NCBI GenBank assembly: GCA_001897375.1
Contig: MKSU01000002.1
Coordinates: 93,040 to 157,039, forward strand
From: Sphingomonas sp. 67-36
GTDB taxonomy: Bacteria; Pseudomonadota; Alphaproteobacteria; Sphingomonadales; Sphingomonadaceae
Reading direction: 5' to 3'
Length of the DNA stretch: 64,000 nt
Shown here: positions 52,025 through 60,444 of the stretch, piece after piece
Position numbering within the stretch: position 1 is the stretch's first letter
Layout of the letters: each line of letters opens with the position of its first letter
Notes under the pieces: generated by a model
What the model was told of the DNA's origin: nothing
Databases searched by the model: none
Seen by the model: the letters and a program-made list of their open reading frames with translations, nothing else
Program-made: the position numbers and the translations under genes

Positions 52025-54403
52025 ATGTCCGGACCGCTCGCGCACCTGCGCGTCGTCGAAGCCTCCACCGTCATGCCCGGCGCGATGGCCGCCATGCTGC
52101 TGGCCGATCACGGCGCCGAGGTGGTGAAGGTCGAGCCGCTCGGCGGCGCCTTCTTCGCCCATGACCTGACGCGCAAGGGGTGGGATCGCGGCAAGCGCAG
52201 CGTCGAGTTCGATATCGCGGCGGAGCCGGAGAAGCTGCGCGGCTTGCTGAAAGGCGCCGATATCTTCATCCACTCGCTGTCCGACGCGGAGGCGGCGGCG
52301 CTGGGCCTCGACGCGGCCAGCCTCGAGCGCAATTTCCCGTCGCTCGTCTCCTGCGCGCTCACCGCCTACAGCCGCGACACGCCGCTGGCGAACCGGCCCT
52401 ATGGCGAATCGCTCGTCGCCGCGCGGCTCGGCACGATGGTCGACAAGGGCAGCTCGCACCGGCCGGGGCCGATGTACCTCGGCCACCCCGCGCTGCATTA
52501 CGGGCAGGCGTTCCTCGCGACGATCTCGGCGCTCGCCGCCGTGCGTGCGCGCCGCTCGATCGGCACGGGGCAGGAGGTGGAGGCCTCGCTGCTCGACGCC
52601 TTCCTCGCGCAGAGCCCGATGAACCACTGGTGGCAGGAAGACGGCATCTCTTACATCAAGAAGGGCGATTCCGGCGCGCTCGACCGCTTCGGCAACGTCC
52701 GCCTCGTCACCGGCATGTTCGAATGCGGCGACGGCAAGTTCCTTCAGGTCCACACCGGCTCGGGCGGCTTCAAGCCGGCGTTCGACATCCTCGGCTTCGG
52801 CGATCGCATTCGGGCGGTGAAGGGGCCGGAGATGGCGGTGCCGCTGACCGAGGACGAATATCAGGTCGCGCGCGTCGAGATATTCGACGCCTTCAAGAAG
52901 AAGCCGCGCGCCGAGTGGATCGAATTGTTCCAGGCGGCCGACGTCGCCGCGCTGCCCGTGCTGGAGCCGGGCGAGATCCTGCTCGACGAGCAGGTCGAGT
53001 TCGTGAAGATGCGCATCGCGCTGCCCGACAAGGATTTCGGGACGATCCATCAGGCCGCCCCGGCGATCCGCTTTGCCGACACGCCCTGCGACACGCCGCA
53101 GCCCGCGCCGGAGATCGGCGCGGACAATGACGCGCTGGCGGCGCTGTCGCAGCGCAGGGCGCCCGCCTTCCCGAAGGTGCGCGACATCCGTCGCCCGCTG
53201 GAGGGCGTGCGCGTGGTGGATTTCTCCTCCTTCTTCGCGGTCGGCTTCGGCGGGCGTCTGCTCAACGATCTCGGCGCGGACGTCATCAAGGTCGAGACGC
53301 CGGGCGGCGACCAGATGCGCCCGCTGCCCGACGTGTTCGCGGCGGCCAATCGCGGCAAGCGCGACGTGGTGCTCGACCTCAAGACCCCGGAGGGGCTGGA
53401 GGCCGCGCGCAGGCTGGTCGCCACCGCCGATGTCGTCACGCACAATCTGCGCCCCGGCAAGGCCGACAAGCTCGGCATCGGCTTCGAGGCGCTGAAGGCG
53501 ATCAACCCCAACCTCATCTACCTCTATCTGCCCGGCTATGGATCGAAGGGGCCGAAGTCGCTGCTCAAGAGCTTCGCGCCGCTGGTCAGCGGCTGGGTCG
53601 GCCTGCTCTACGAGACGGGCGGGAAGGGCAACACGCCCAACCGTTCGGCGTTCGGCAACGAGGATTACAACAACGGCTTCCTCGCCGCCGCGGCAGTGAT
53701 GATGGCGCTGGAGAACCGCGACCAGAAGGGCGGCGCGGCGGAATATGTCGAATGCCCGCAGCTCCATTCGAGCCTGTGGACCACCTCCGAGCATTTCCTC
53801 GATGCCGACATGAAGCCGGTCTATGGCCTGCGCGCCGACGCCGGGCAGCAGGGGTTCAACGCGCTCGACCGCATCTATCGTACCAATGACGGCTGGGTCT
53901 GCATCTCGTGCCGCGCCGACGATCGCTTCGCCGCGCTGGCCCGCGCGATCGGCCAGCCCGATCTCGCCGCGCGCTACCCGACGGTGCGCGACCGCGACGC
54001 GGCCGATGACGCGCTGAAGGCGCTGCTCGACGGCTGGTTCGCCGCGCGCGGCAAGGAGGAGGCGTTCGCCGCGCTCGATGCCGCCGCCGCCCCGGCCGAG
54101 ATCGTCTGCGAGACTTTGTGGATCGACGACGCCCTGTGGTTCGACTGGTTGCTCGACAGCAACCGCGTGATCGAGAATTTCCAGTCGATGTACGGCCATG
54201 TCCGCGAATACGGGCTGTTCAACCGGCTCTCGAAGACGCCCGGCCACGCCGCCAACGCCGCGCCGCGCCTTGGCGAGCACACCCGCGCGCTGCTCGCCGA
54301 GGTCGGCTACAGCGACGCCGAAATCGACGATCTGCTCGCCCGCCGCATCGCGATCCAGCCCGCCGACGTCACCGGCCGCATTGCCTCCAAGGTCAACGCC
54401 TGA
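52025..54403 (+). CDS. tandem class III CoA-transferase (two CaiB/BaiF domains)
   Basis: 792 aa from an ATG preceded by GGGAGAGAG. Two CaiB domains in tandem: residues ~1–385 (LRVVEASTVMPGAMAAMLLADHGAEVVKVE) and ~395–790 (VRVVDFSSFFAVGFGGRLLNDLGADVIKVE). The catalytic Asp position is D547 in the second domain (NEDYNNGF) but His158 in the first (PALHYGQAF), so only the second half looks active. Size and layout recall DddD, but the substrate cannot be inferred from that alone. LLM and esterase genes follow. Confidence 0.9.
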   Translation: MSGPLAHLRVVEASTVMPGAMAAMLLADHGAEVVKVEPLGGAFFAHDLTRKGWDRGKRSVEFDIAAEPEKLRGLLKGADIFIHSLSDAEAAALGLDAASLERNFPSLVSCALTAYSRDTPLANRPYGESLVAARLGTMVDKGSSHRPGPMYLGHPALHYGQAFLATISALAAVRARRSIGTGQEVEASLLDAFLAQSPMNHWWQEDGISYIKKGDSGALDRFGNVRLVTGMFECGDGKFLQVHTGSGGFKPAFDILGFGDRIRAVKGPEMAVPLTEDEYQVARVEIFDAFKKKPRAEWIELFQAADVAALPVLEPGEILLDEQVEFVKMRIALPDKDFGTIHQAAPAIRFADTPCDTPQPAPEIGADNDALAALSQRRAPAFPKVRDIRRPLEGVRVVDFSSFFAVGFGGRLLNDLGADVIKVETPGGDQMRPLPDVFAAANRGKRDVVLDLKTPEGLEAARRLVATADVVTHNLRPGKADKLGIGFEALKAINPNLIYLYLPGYGSKGPKSLLKSFAPLVSGWVGLLYETGGKGNTPNRSAFGNEDYNNGFLAAAAVMMALENRDQKGGAAEYVECPQLHSSLWTTSEHFLDADMKPVYGLRADAGQQGFNALDRIYRTNDGWVCISCRADDRFAALARAIGQPDLAARYPTVRDRDAADDALKALLDGWFAARGKEEAFAALDAAAAPAEIVCETLWIDDALWFDWLLDSNRVIENFQSMYGHVREYGLFNRLSKTPGHAANAAPRLGEHTRALLAEVGYSDAEIDDLLARRIAIQPADVTGRIASKVNA

Positions 54404-54439
54404 GGCGTCCGCGCCCAGGCCATAGCGAAAGCCACCGCC

Positions 54440-55441
54440 ATGCAGCTCAATCTGCGCTACGACATGAACAGCCCGAAGTTCGGGGCGCCGCATCCCGCGC
54501 TCTATCGCACCGCGATCGAGCAGGCGGCATGGGCCGACAAGCTCGGCTTCACGCAGGTGTTCCTCGCCGAGCATCACGGCGCGGAAGACGGCTATTGCCC
54601 GTCCTCGATGGTGCAGGCCGCGTCGATCTTCGCGGTGACGGAGCGGATCAACGTCCACCTTTCCGCATTGGTCGTCACCATGCACGATCCGCTGCGGCTG
54701 GCCGAGGACCTCGCGGTGCTCGACAATATCTCGAACGGGCGCATCTGGCTCACCGCCGGCATGGGCTATCGCCCGCACGAGTTCGAGATGTTCGGCAAGG
54801 ACATCACCAAGCGCCTCGGGCTGATGAACAAGGCGCTCGACACGCTGAAGAAGGCGTGGGGCGGCGAGCCGTTCGAGTATGACGGGCGCATCGTGCGCGT
54901 CACCCCGCCGGGGGTGCAGCCGGGCGGCCCGAAGATCTACATGGGCGGATCGACCGAGAAATCGGCGCTGCGCGCGGCGAAGGGCGGCTATCAATATTTC
55001 CCCGGCCATCCCGGCCTGTGGGACATCTATGCCGAGGAGCGCGCGAAGCTGGGCTTTCCGCCGCCCGAGCCGCTGGTCAAGTCGATCGCCAGCTTCCTCT
55101 ACATCACCGACGATCCCGACCGCGACTGGCCGCGCATCGCGCCGCATGTCGCCTACGCCACCAACACCTATGCGCAATGGGCGACCGAGCGCGGCACCGG
55201 CGACACGCTCTACAAGGCGGCCGAGACGGTCGAGGCGCTGAAGGCGATGCCCAACATCAAGGTGCTGACCCCGGACCAGTGCTTCGACTGGCTCAAGACC
55301 CAGCCGGCCAACGCCGGGATCAACTTCCACGCTTTGCTGGGCGGGCTGGACCCGGATCTGTCGTGGGCGAGCCTGCGCCTGTTCGAGAAGGCGGTGCTGC
55401 CGCGCCTGATCGACGCGAAGATGGTGGACCTCAACCAATGA
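54440..55441 (+). CDS. luciferase-like monooxygenase-family oxidoreductase, candidate F420-dependent enzyme
   Basis: 333 aa, TIM-barrel LLM family. LNLRYDMNSPKFGAPHPALYRTAIEQAAWADKLGFTQVFLAEHHGAEDGYCPSSMVQAAS and ISNGRIWLTAGMGYRPHEFEMFG are the flavin-site strands; KIYMGGSTEKSALRAAKGGYQYFP is the phosphate-binding part. Family members use either FMNH2 or F420H2. The regulated F420 operon in the same window favours F420, but no residue I can see settles it. Stop overlaps the esterase start (ATGA). Confidence 0.9.
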   Translation: MQLNLRYDMNSPKFGAPHPALYRTAIEQAAWADKLGFTQVFLAEHHGAEDGYCPSSMVQAASIFAVTERINVHLSALVVTMHDPLRLAEDLAVLDNISNGRIWLTAGMGYRPHEFEMFGKDITKRLGLMNKALDTLKKAWGGEPFEYDGRIVRVTPPGVQPGGPKIYMGGSTEKSALRAAKGGYQYFPGHPGLWDIYAEERAKLGFPPPEPLVKSIASFLYITDDPDRDWPRIAPHVAYATNTYAQWATERGTGDTLYKAAETVEALKAMPNIKVLTPDQCFDWLKTQPANAGINFHALLGGLDPDLSWASLRLFEKAVLPRLIDAKMVDLNQ

Positions 55442-56949
55442 GGCGCGCGCGGCGGGCGATCGGGCTGCTCGCCGCGGCGGCGCTGCTCGCCGGGAACGCC
55501 GGGCCGGTCGTCGCCACCGACACCGGGCGGGTGCGCGGCGAGGCGCTGGAGCAGGGCGCGGCGTGGCGCGGCATCCCTTATGCGCTGCCGCCGGTGGGCG
55601 CGCTGCGCTGGCGCGAGGCGCGGCCGGTCCGTCCGTGGAAGGGCATACGCGACGCCACGCGCTTCGGCTTCGATTGCCCGCAGAAGCCGGAAGGTGACCG
55701 GCCGACCCACGCGCAGGGCGAGGATTGCCTGACGCTCAGCATCGTCACGCCGGATCGCGCGGCGAAGCGGCTGCCGGTGCTGTTCTCGATCCACGGCGGC
55801 GCTTATGCCTTCGGCTCGGGGCGCTACATGGCGGAGGCCGGGCTGTCGCCGCTGGTGCGCGGCGGGGTGATCCTCGTCTCGCCCAACTATCGCGTCGGCC
55901 GCTTCGGCTTCTTCGCGCATCCCGCGCTGGTCGCGGAGGCGGGGCACGGGACTGGTAATTTCTGGCTCTCCGATCAGCTCCGCGCGCTGGAATGGACGCG
56001 GCGCAACATCGCGCGGTTTGGCGGCGATCCCGGCAATATCACCATCCTCGGCTGCTCTGCCGGCGGATCGAGCGTCAACGCGCTGATGGCCTCGCCGGCC
56101 GCGCGCGGATTGTTCGCACGGGCCAGCGCGCATTCCGGCGGGGGCTTCTTCAACGCCACCCGCCCGCTCGACCGCGCGGAGGCGGAAGGCGTGGCCTTCG
56201 CCGCGCGGGCGGGCGTCACCGACAAGGGCTCGGCGGGGCTTGCGGCGCTGCGCCGCCTGAGCATCGCCGAGGTGCTCGCCGCCGATCCGGGGCCGCCGGC
56301 GTTCGGCGCGATCGTCGACGGACGGCTGCTGACCGATCGGATCTCGGCGATCTTCGCGCGCGGCGAGCAGGCGCCGGTGCCGTTCATCGCCGGATCGACC
56401 AGCAACGAGGCGAGCGTGTTCGGGCTGATGGGCTTCGACGCGCCGACGCTCAAGCGCCTGTTCGGGATCGACCTCGATTCGTGGCGACCGATCTACGAAG
56501 CCGACGGTCCGTTGAGCGACGCCGAACTGATCCGCCGCGTGCAGACCGATTTCATCTTCACTTCGGCCGCGCTCGGCATGGCGGGGCTCGCCGCGCGGCG
56601 CGCGCCGGCGTGGAGCTATCATTTCGATTTCGTGCCGCCGGCCGAGCGCGCGAGCGCGCCTGGCGCGCCGCATTGCGCCGACATGCCCTATCTGTTCGGC
56701 GTCGCGCCGGAGGACGATCCGCGCACCGCCGCGATGGCGCGGCGATGGCGCGGCCTGTGGCTGAACTTCCTGCGCTCCGGCGACCCCAATGGCGCGGGGC
56801 CGGTGATCTGGCCGCGCACCGTGCCCGGCGCGCTCGAGACATTGCTGGTGCGCGACCGGATGACCGTGACGCAGGGCATCAGGCCGGCGGCGATCGCCGC
56901 GTGGCATAAGCGGTGGCGGCGCGAGACGGGGCTTTCGATCCAGCCCTAA
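55438..56949 (+). CDS. type-B carboxylesterase, exported
   Basis: 503 aa. Signal peptide MRRARRAIGLLAAAALLAGNAGPVVA, then the alpha/beta-hydrolase COesterase fold: GIPYALPPVGALRW, EDCLTLSIVTP, the oxyanion-hole IHGGAYAFGSG, and the nucleophile S207 in GCSAGG (most relatives have GESAGG). A catalytic His is likely in GAPHCADMPYLFG. It should cleave an ester bond in the periplasm. Translationally coupled to the LLM gene; the TonB receptor gene follows. Confidence 0.92.
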   Translation: MRRARRAIGLLAAAALLAGNAGPVVATDTGRVRGEALEQGAAWRGIPYALPPVGALRWREARPVRPWKGIRDATRFGFDCPQKPEGDRPTHAQGEDCLTLSIVTPDRAAKRLPVLFSIHGGAYAFGSGRYMAEAGLSPLVRGGVILVSPNYRVGRFGFFAHPALVAEAGHGTGNFWLSDQLRALEWTRRNIARFGGDPGNITILGCSAGGSSVNALMASPAARGLFARASAHSGGGFFNATRPLDRAEAEGVAFAARAGVTDKGSAGLAALRRLSIAEVLAADPGPPAFGAIVDGRLLTDRISAIFARGEQAPVPFIAGSTSNEASVFGLMGFDAPTLKRLFGIDLDSWRPIYEADGPLSDAELIRRVQTDFIFTSAALGMAGLAARRAPAWSYHFDFVPPAERASAPGAPHCADMPYLFGVAPEDDPRTAAMARRWRGLWLNFLRSGDPNGAGPVIWPRTVPGALETLLVRDRMTVTQGIRPAAIAAWHKRWRRETGLSIQP

Positions 56950-56951
56950 TA

Positions 56952-56967
56952 TTGCATTGACACGCAA
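56952..56967 (+). promoter_or_regulatory. operator-like site H before the TonB receptor
   Basis: TTGCATTGACACGCAA, 11 of 12 arm positions fit TTGCAY-N4-RTGCAA. It begins 3 bp after the esterase stop. Confidence 0.65.
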
Positions 56968-56987
56968 GATTCATCGCCGTACGAATT

Positions 56988-57003
56988 TTGCATTCAAGTC
57001 CAC
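56988..57003 (+). promoter_or_regulatory. operator-like site I before the TonB receptor
   Basis: TTGCATTCAAGTCCAC with AATT in front; left half intact, right half diverged. 36 bp downstream of site H (start to start). Confidence 0.5.
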
Positions 57004-57004
57004 T

Positions 57005-57020
57005 TTTGACGCCGGTCAAA
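57005..57020 (+). promoter_or_regulatory. separate palindrome before the TonB receptor
   Basis: Perfect TTTGAC-GCCG-GTCAAA, 36 bp before the TonB receptor start and adjacent to site I. It has a different core from the other sites, so a second regulator is possible. Confidence 0.5.
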
Positions 57021-57055
57021 GATCAACCGCCGGCGCTGCTTTGGGGAGGTAGGAT

Positions 57056-60031
57056 ATGAGAGTTCGTGCCATTGCCGCGCTCATGGCGACCAGCGCGCTG
57101 ACGTTCGCCGTGCCCGCTTTGGCAGAGACGCCGCCTGCCAGCCCGGCCGCTCCGGCCGCTGCGCAGGACCAGGCGGTTCAGGGCCAGCCCGCGCCGGCGC
57201 AGACCACGCCCGACGTCGTCGTCACCGGCACGCGCATCGTGCGCGACGGCTATACCGCGCCGACCCCGGTGACTGTGGCCACCACCGACGATCTGCTCAA
57301 GTCGACGCCGTCGGGCGTGCCCGACGCGCTCAACAAGCTGCCGCAGTTCGCCAACTCGCTCAGCCCGAGCAAGGCCGCGTCGAACTTCTCGAACCTGCCG
57401 ATCCACGGCAACATCCTCAACCTGCGCGGCCTCGGCACCACCGGCGCCAATCCGAAGGGGCCGCTACGCACGCTGATCCTGTTCGATGGCCTGCGCGTCT
57501 CGCCGACCGAATATGTCGGCACGATCGACACCAACGTGCTGCCGGAACTGCTGATGCAGCGCGTCGACGTCGTCACCGGCGGCGCTTCGGCGGCATGGGG
57601 GTCGGACGCTGTCGCGGGCGTCGTCAACTTCGTGCTCGACAAGAATTTCAACGGGTTGAGCGGCGTGGCGCAGGCAGGCGTGGCGCAGCGCGGCTATGCC
57701 GGCAGCCAGCGCATCGGCATCGCCGGCGGCACCGGCTTCGCCGGCGGCCGCGGCCATATCGAGTTCAGCGCCGAATATAACAACAACGATGGGATGAAAC
57801 GCGCCGACCGCGATTTCTCGAACAAGGGCTATAATTACGTCGGCTCGGTCGTCGGCGGCGGCACGCCGGGCACGGCGACCAATCCCTATACGATCGGCAC
57901 CGACGTGCGCATCTCCGCGCTGACCAGCAACGCGCGCATCACCAGCGCCAGCTCGCTTGCCAATCCGTTGATCGGACGGGTGGTCAACCCCGACGGCACC
58001 ACCCGGCCGTTCAATACCGGAACGGCGGTCGGCACCGCCGGCTTCCAGTCGGGCGGCGACGGATATGGCATCACGCAGCAGAACGCCGCGATCATCCCCG
58101 GCAAGACCTACAACACGTTCGGCCGCCTGTCCTATGACGTGTCCGATGGCATCAACGTCTATGTCCAGGGCCTGTTCAGCCGCAGCGACTATGTCTATCC
58201 GACGCAGACCAACGCGCTCGTGCCGCCCAGCGAGGCGGTGAACCTCTACAGCGGCAACCCCTATCTCTCGCCGGCGATGCAGGCCACCCTGGCCGGGCCG
58301 AACGATTATCTCACCGTCGGTTCCTATGACGCCGGCCAGCCGCAGCCGCTGGCGCGAGAGCGCACCGATTACTGGATGGCCACCGCCGGGCTCGACGGCC
58401 ATTTCGGCGATTTCAAATGGTCGCTGAACTATACCCACGGCCAGTCGGTGCACCACATGGCCACCTCTGGCCTGTACGATAACAAGAAGCTGTTCGCGGC
58501 GACCGATGTGGTGATGGTGAACGGTACGCCGACCTGCCGCGTGCTGACCGATCCGACCGTGGCGGCGCAATATGCCGGCTGCCAGCCGCTCAACCTGCTC
58601 GCGGGCAATCCGGCGACGGCGACCCCGGCCGGCTATGCCTATGCCACCGGGACGTCGCGCTACGATGCGACGATCAAGCAGGATTCGGTCACCGCTAGCA
58701 TCTCCGGCAGCCTGTTCAACCTGCCGGCCGGGCCGGTCGACCTCGCCGCCGGCGTCGAGTGGCGCAACCAGTCGCTCGATCTCACCAGCAATGCCGATCC
58801 GGCCGATCTGGACACCGCGGCCAAGCGCAGCGCCTATTTCGCGGGGCTGCGCGGCGTGCCGGCCGGCGCATTGTTCTACTGGTTGACCAACGTCGGCCAG
58901 GGCCACGGCAGCTATAACGTGAAGGAAGGTTTCGCCGAACTGGCGGTGCCGATCCTGAAGGATGCGCCGCTGTTCCAGGAACTGAGCCTTAACGGCGCGG
59001 TGCGCGTGACCGATTATTCCACCTCGGGCACCGTCACCACCTGGAAGGTCGGCGGCACCTGGAAGCCGGTGCAGGACTTCCTGCTGCGCGCCACCTATTC
59101 GCGTGACATCCGCGCGCCCAACCTGTTCGAGCTGTACAGCGGCGCGCAGTCGGCGATCGGCATCATCAACGACAAGATCGTTGGCTCGATCGGTTCGGGC
59201 ATCAACCAGAACGTTTCGTCCGTCACTTCCGGCAACCTCAATCTGAAGCCGGAGAAGGCCAAGACGCTGACGATCGGCACGGTGCTGACCCCGAGCTTCA
59301 TGCCCGGCTTCAGCATGTCGATCGACTATTATTCGATCAGGGTCGATTCGCTGATCGACCAGCTTTCGGCGCAGCAGATCGTCGACAATTGCACCAACAG
59401 CGGCGGCACCGGGCCGGAGTGCGCGCTCATCACGCGCAGCTCGCCCACGGCCTTCCCAACGCTGATCCGCATCGCGCCGGCGAACATCGCCTTCCTGAAG
59501 ACCGCCGGCATCGATTTCGACGCCACCTATCGCACCCGTCTGGGCGATGGCGGGCTCGCGTTACGGCTCTACGCCAACTACCTCGACAAGTTCGATACCC
59601 AGCAATATGCCGGCGCGCCGACGCTACATTACGCGGGGGTCAACGTGGTCGGCTCCAACCCGGCGGCCTATCCGCGCTGGCGCGGCTCGCTGACCGCCGA
59701 CTACAGCACCGAGCGCTTCGGCATCACGATATCGGAGCAGATGATCGGATCGATGCGGCTCGACATTCCGGGCGCGCTGCCGAACGGCGCCCGCGTCAGC
59801 TTCGTCGACGATCACGTCGGCGCGGTGTTCTACACCGATCTCACGCTGCGGGCGAAGGTCGATGTCGGGGCCGGCAAGCAGTTCGAGCCGTTCCTGACGA
59901 TCAACAACCTGTTCGACAAGGACCCGCCGCTGATCCCCGGCACCGTGCCGGGCGTCAATTTGCCGACCAATATCGCGGTGTACGATTTCGTCGGCCGCGC
60001 CTTCACGGCGGGCGTGCGCTTCAAGTTCTGA
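57056..60031 (+). CDS. TonB-dependent outer-membrane receptor
   Basis: 991 aa; strong GGGGAGG 9 bp before the ATG. A signal peptide (MRVRAIAALMATSALTFAVPALA), a Pro/Ala/Gln-rich linker, a TonB-box-like PDVVVTGTRIVRDGY, the plug domain (NILNLRGLGTTGANPKGPLRTLILFDGLRVSP, VDVVTGGASAAWGSDAVAGVVNFVLDK) and a 22-strand-type barrel ending FTAGVRFKF. It imports a large substrate across the outer membrane. Three operator-like palindromes precede it; a hairpin terminator follows. Confidence 0.96.
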   Translation: MRVRAIAALMATSALTFAVPALAETPPASPAAPAAAQDQAVQGQPAPAQTTPDVVVTGTRIVRDGYTAPTPVTVATTDDLLKSTPSGVPDALNKLPQFANSLSPSKAASNFSNLPIHGNILNLRGLGTTGANPKGPLRTLILFDGLRVSPTEYVGTIDTNVLPELLMQRVDVVTGGASAAWGSDAVAGVVNFVLDKNFNGLSGVAQAGVAQRGYAGSQRIGIAGGTGFAGGRGHIEFSAEYNNNDGMKRADRDFSNKGYNYVGSVVGGGTPGTATNPYTIGTDVRISALTSNARITSASSLANPLIGRVVNPDGTTRPFNTGTAVGTAGFQSGGDGYGITQQNAAIIPGKTYNTFGRLSYDVSDGINVYVQGLFSRSDYVYPTQTNALVPPSEAVNLYSGNPYLSPAMQATLAGPNDYLTVGSYDAGQPQPLARERTDYWMATAGLDGHFGDFKWSLNYTHGQSVHHMATSGLYDNKKLFAATDVVMVNGTPTCRVLTDPTVAAQYAGCQPLNLLAGNPATATPAGYAYATGTSRYDATIKQDSVTASISGSLFNLPAGPVDLAAGVEWRNQSLDLTSNADPADLDTAAKRSAYFAGLRGVPAGALFYWLTNVGQGHGSYNVKEGFAELAVPILKDAPLFQELSLNGAVRVTDYSTSGTVTTWKVGGTWKPVQDFLLRATYSRDIRAPNLFELYSGAQSAIGIINDKIVGSIGSGINQNVSSVTSGNLNLKPEKAKTLTIGTVLTPSFMPGFSMSIDYYSIRVDSLIDQLSAQQIVDNCTNSGGTGPECALITRSSPTAFPTLIRIAPANIAFLKTAGIDFDATYRTRLGDGGLALRLYANYLDKFDTQQYAGAPTLHYAGVNVVGSNPAAYPRWRGSLTADYSTERFGITISEQMIGSMRLDIPGALPNGARVSFVDDHVGAVFYTDLTLRAKVDVGAGKQFEPFLTINNLFDKDPPLIPGTVPGVNLPTNIAVYDFVGRAFTAGVRFKF

Positions 60032-60061
60032 CACCGCTTTCCTCACGGGGGCGAAACGGAG

Positions 60062-60094
60062 GGGCGGGGCTGCTGCGGCAGCGCCGCCCTTCTG
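60062..60094 (+). terminator. hairpin after the TonB receptor
   Basis: Arms GGGCGG (60062–60067) and CCGCCC (60084–60089) enclose a second stem GCTGC/GCAGC. A short pyrimidine tail (TTCTGCC) follows. 30 bp after the TonB stop. Confidence 0.5.
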
Positions 60095-60154
60095 CCGTTG
60101 CGGCCCAATGCCGGCAAAGGCTTATGTGGGGTCGAAGCGTCCCGCCGCGCACAC

Positions 60155-60186
60155 GAAAAAGCCGGCGGAAGCGCGCTCCCGCCGGC
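60155..60186 (-). terminator. rho-independent terminator after the P450/ferredoxin operon
   Basis: Read on the minus strand, an almost perfect 26-base stem-loop (GCCGGCGG arms at 60161–60168 and 60179–60186, one internal mismatch) is followed by TTTTTC. 35 bp past the ferredoxin stop. Confidence 0.8.
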
Positions 60187-60220
60187 CCAGGTGGGGATAA
60201 CGTCTCCGTCCCGGCCCGGC

Positions 60221-60418
60221 CTATTCCTCCAGCGTCAGCGCGCGTTCCGGGCAGGCGCGCACGCCGCGCCGCGCCTTGAGCTGCTTGTCGGGATCGTCCG
60301 GCACGTCGATCACCTGCGTCGGCAGATAGCCCTCGTCGTTGAGGTCGAACATCTCGGCATCCTGCGCCCAACAGCGGGCGTTGCCCTGGCATTTGGCGCC
60401 ATCCACGATCACGCGCAT
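60221..60418 (-). CDS. 3Fe-4S ferredoxin, P450 redox partner
   Basis: 65 aa, the size of class I P450 ferredoxins. Cysteines at C10, C16 and C56 (AKCQGNARC, RACPERAL) give the CX5C…CP arrangement of a [3Fe-4S] cluster. It follows the P450 gene by 26 bp on the same strand, so it most likely passes electrons to it. A ferredoxin reductase was not found in the window. A longer open frame exists upstream but adds only shadow sequence. Confidence 0.9.
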   Translation of the reverse strand: MRVIVDGAKCQGNARCWAQDAEMFDLNDEGYLPTQVIDVPDDPDKQLKARRGVRACPERALTLEE

Positions 60419-60444
60419 CGTTACGTTCCTCTCGCTTTGCCGCG

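Noticed and set aside
52025-54403. DMSP CoA-transferase/lyase (DddD) as the identity of the tandem CoA-transferase
   Set aside because: Only size and two-domain layout agree. The neighbours (LLM, esterase, TonB, P450) do not fit DMSP use, and I cannot align it to DddD here.
51959-55438. 1159-codon open frame on the minus strand
   Set aside because: Antisense to the tandem CoA-transferase and LLM genes, with the same His/Arg/Gly/Val-rich composition and no recognisable motif.
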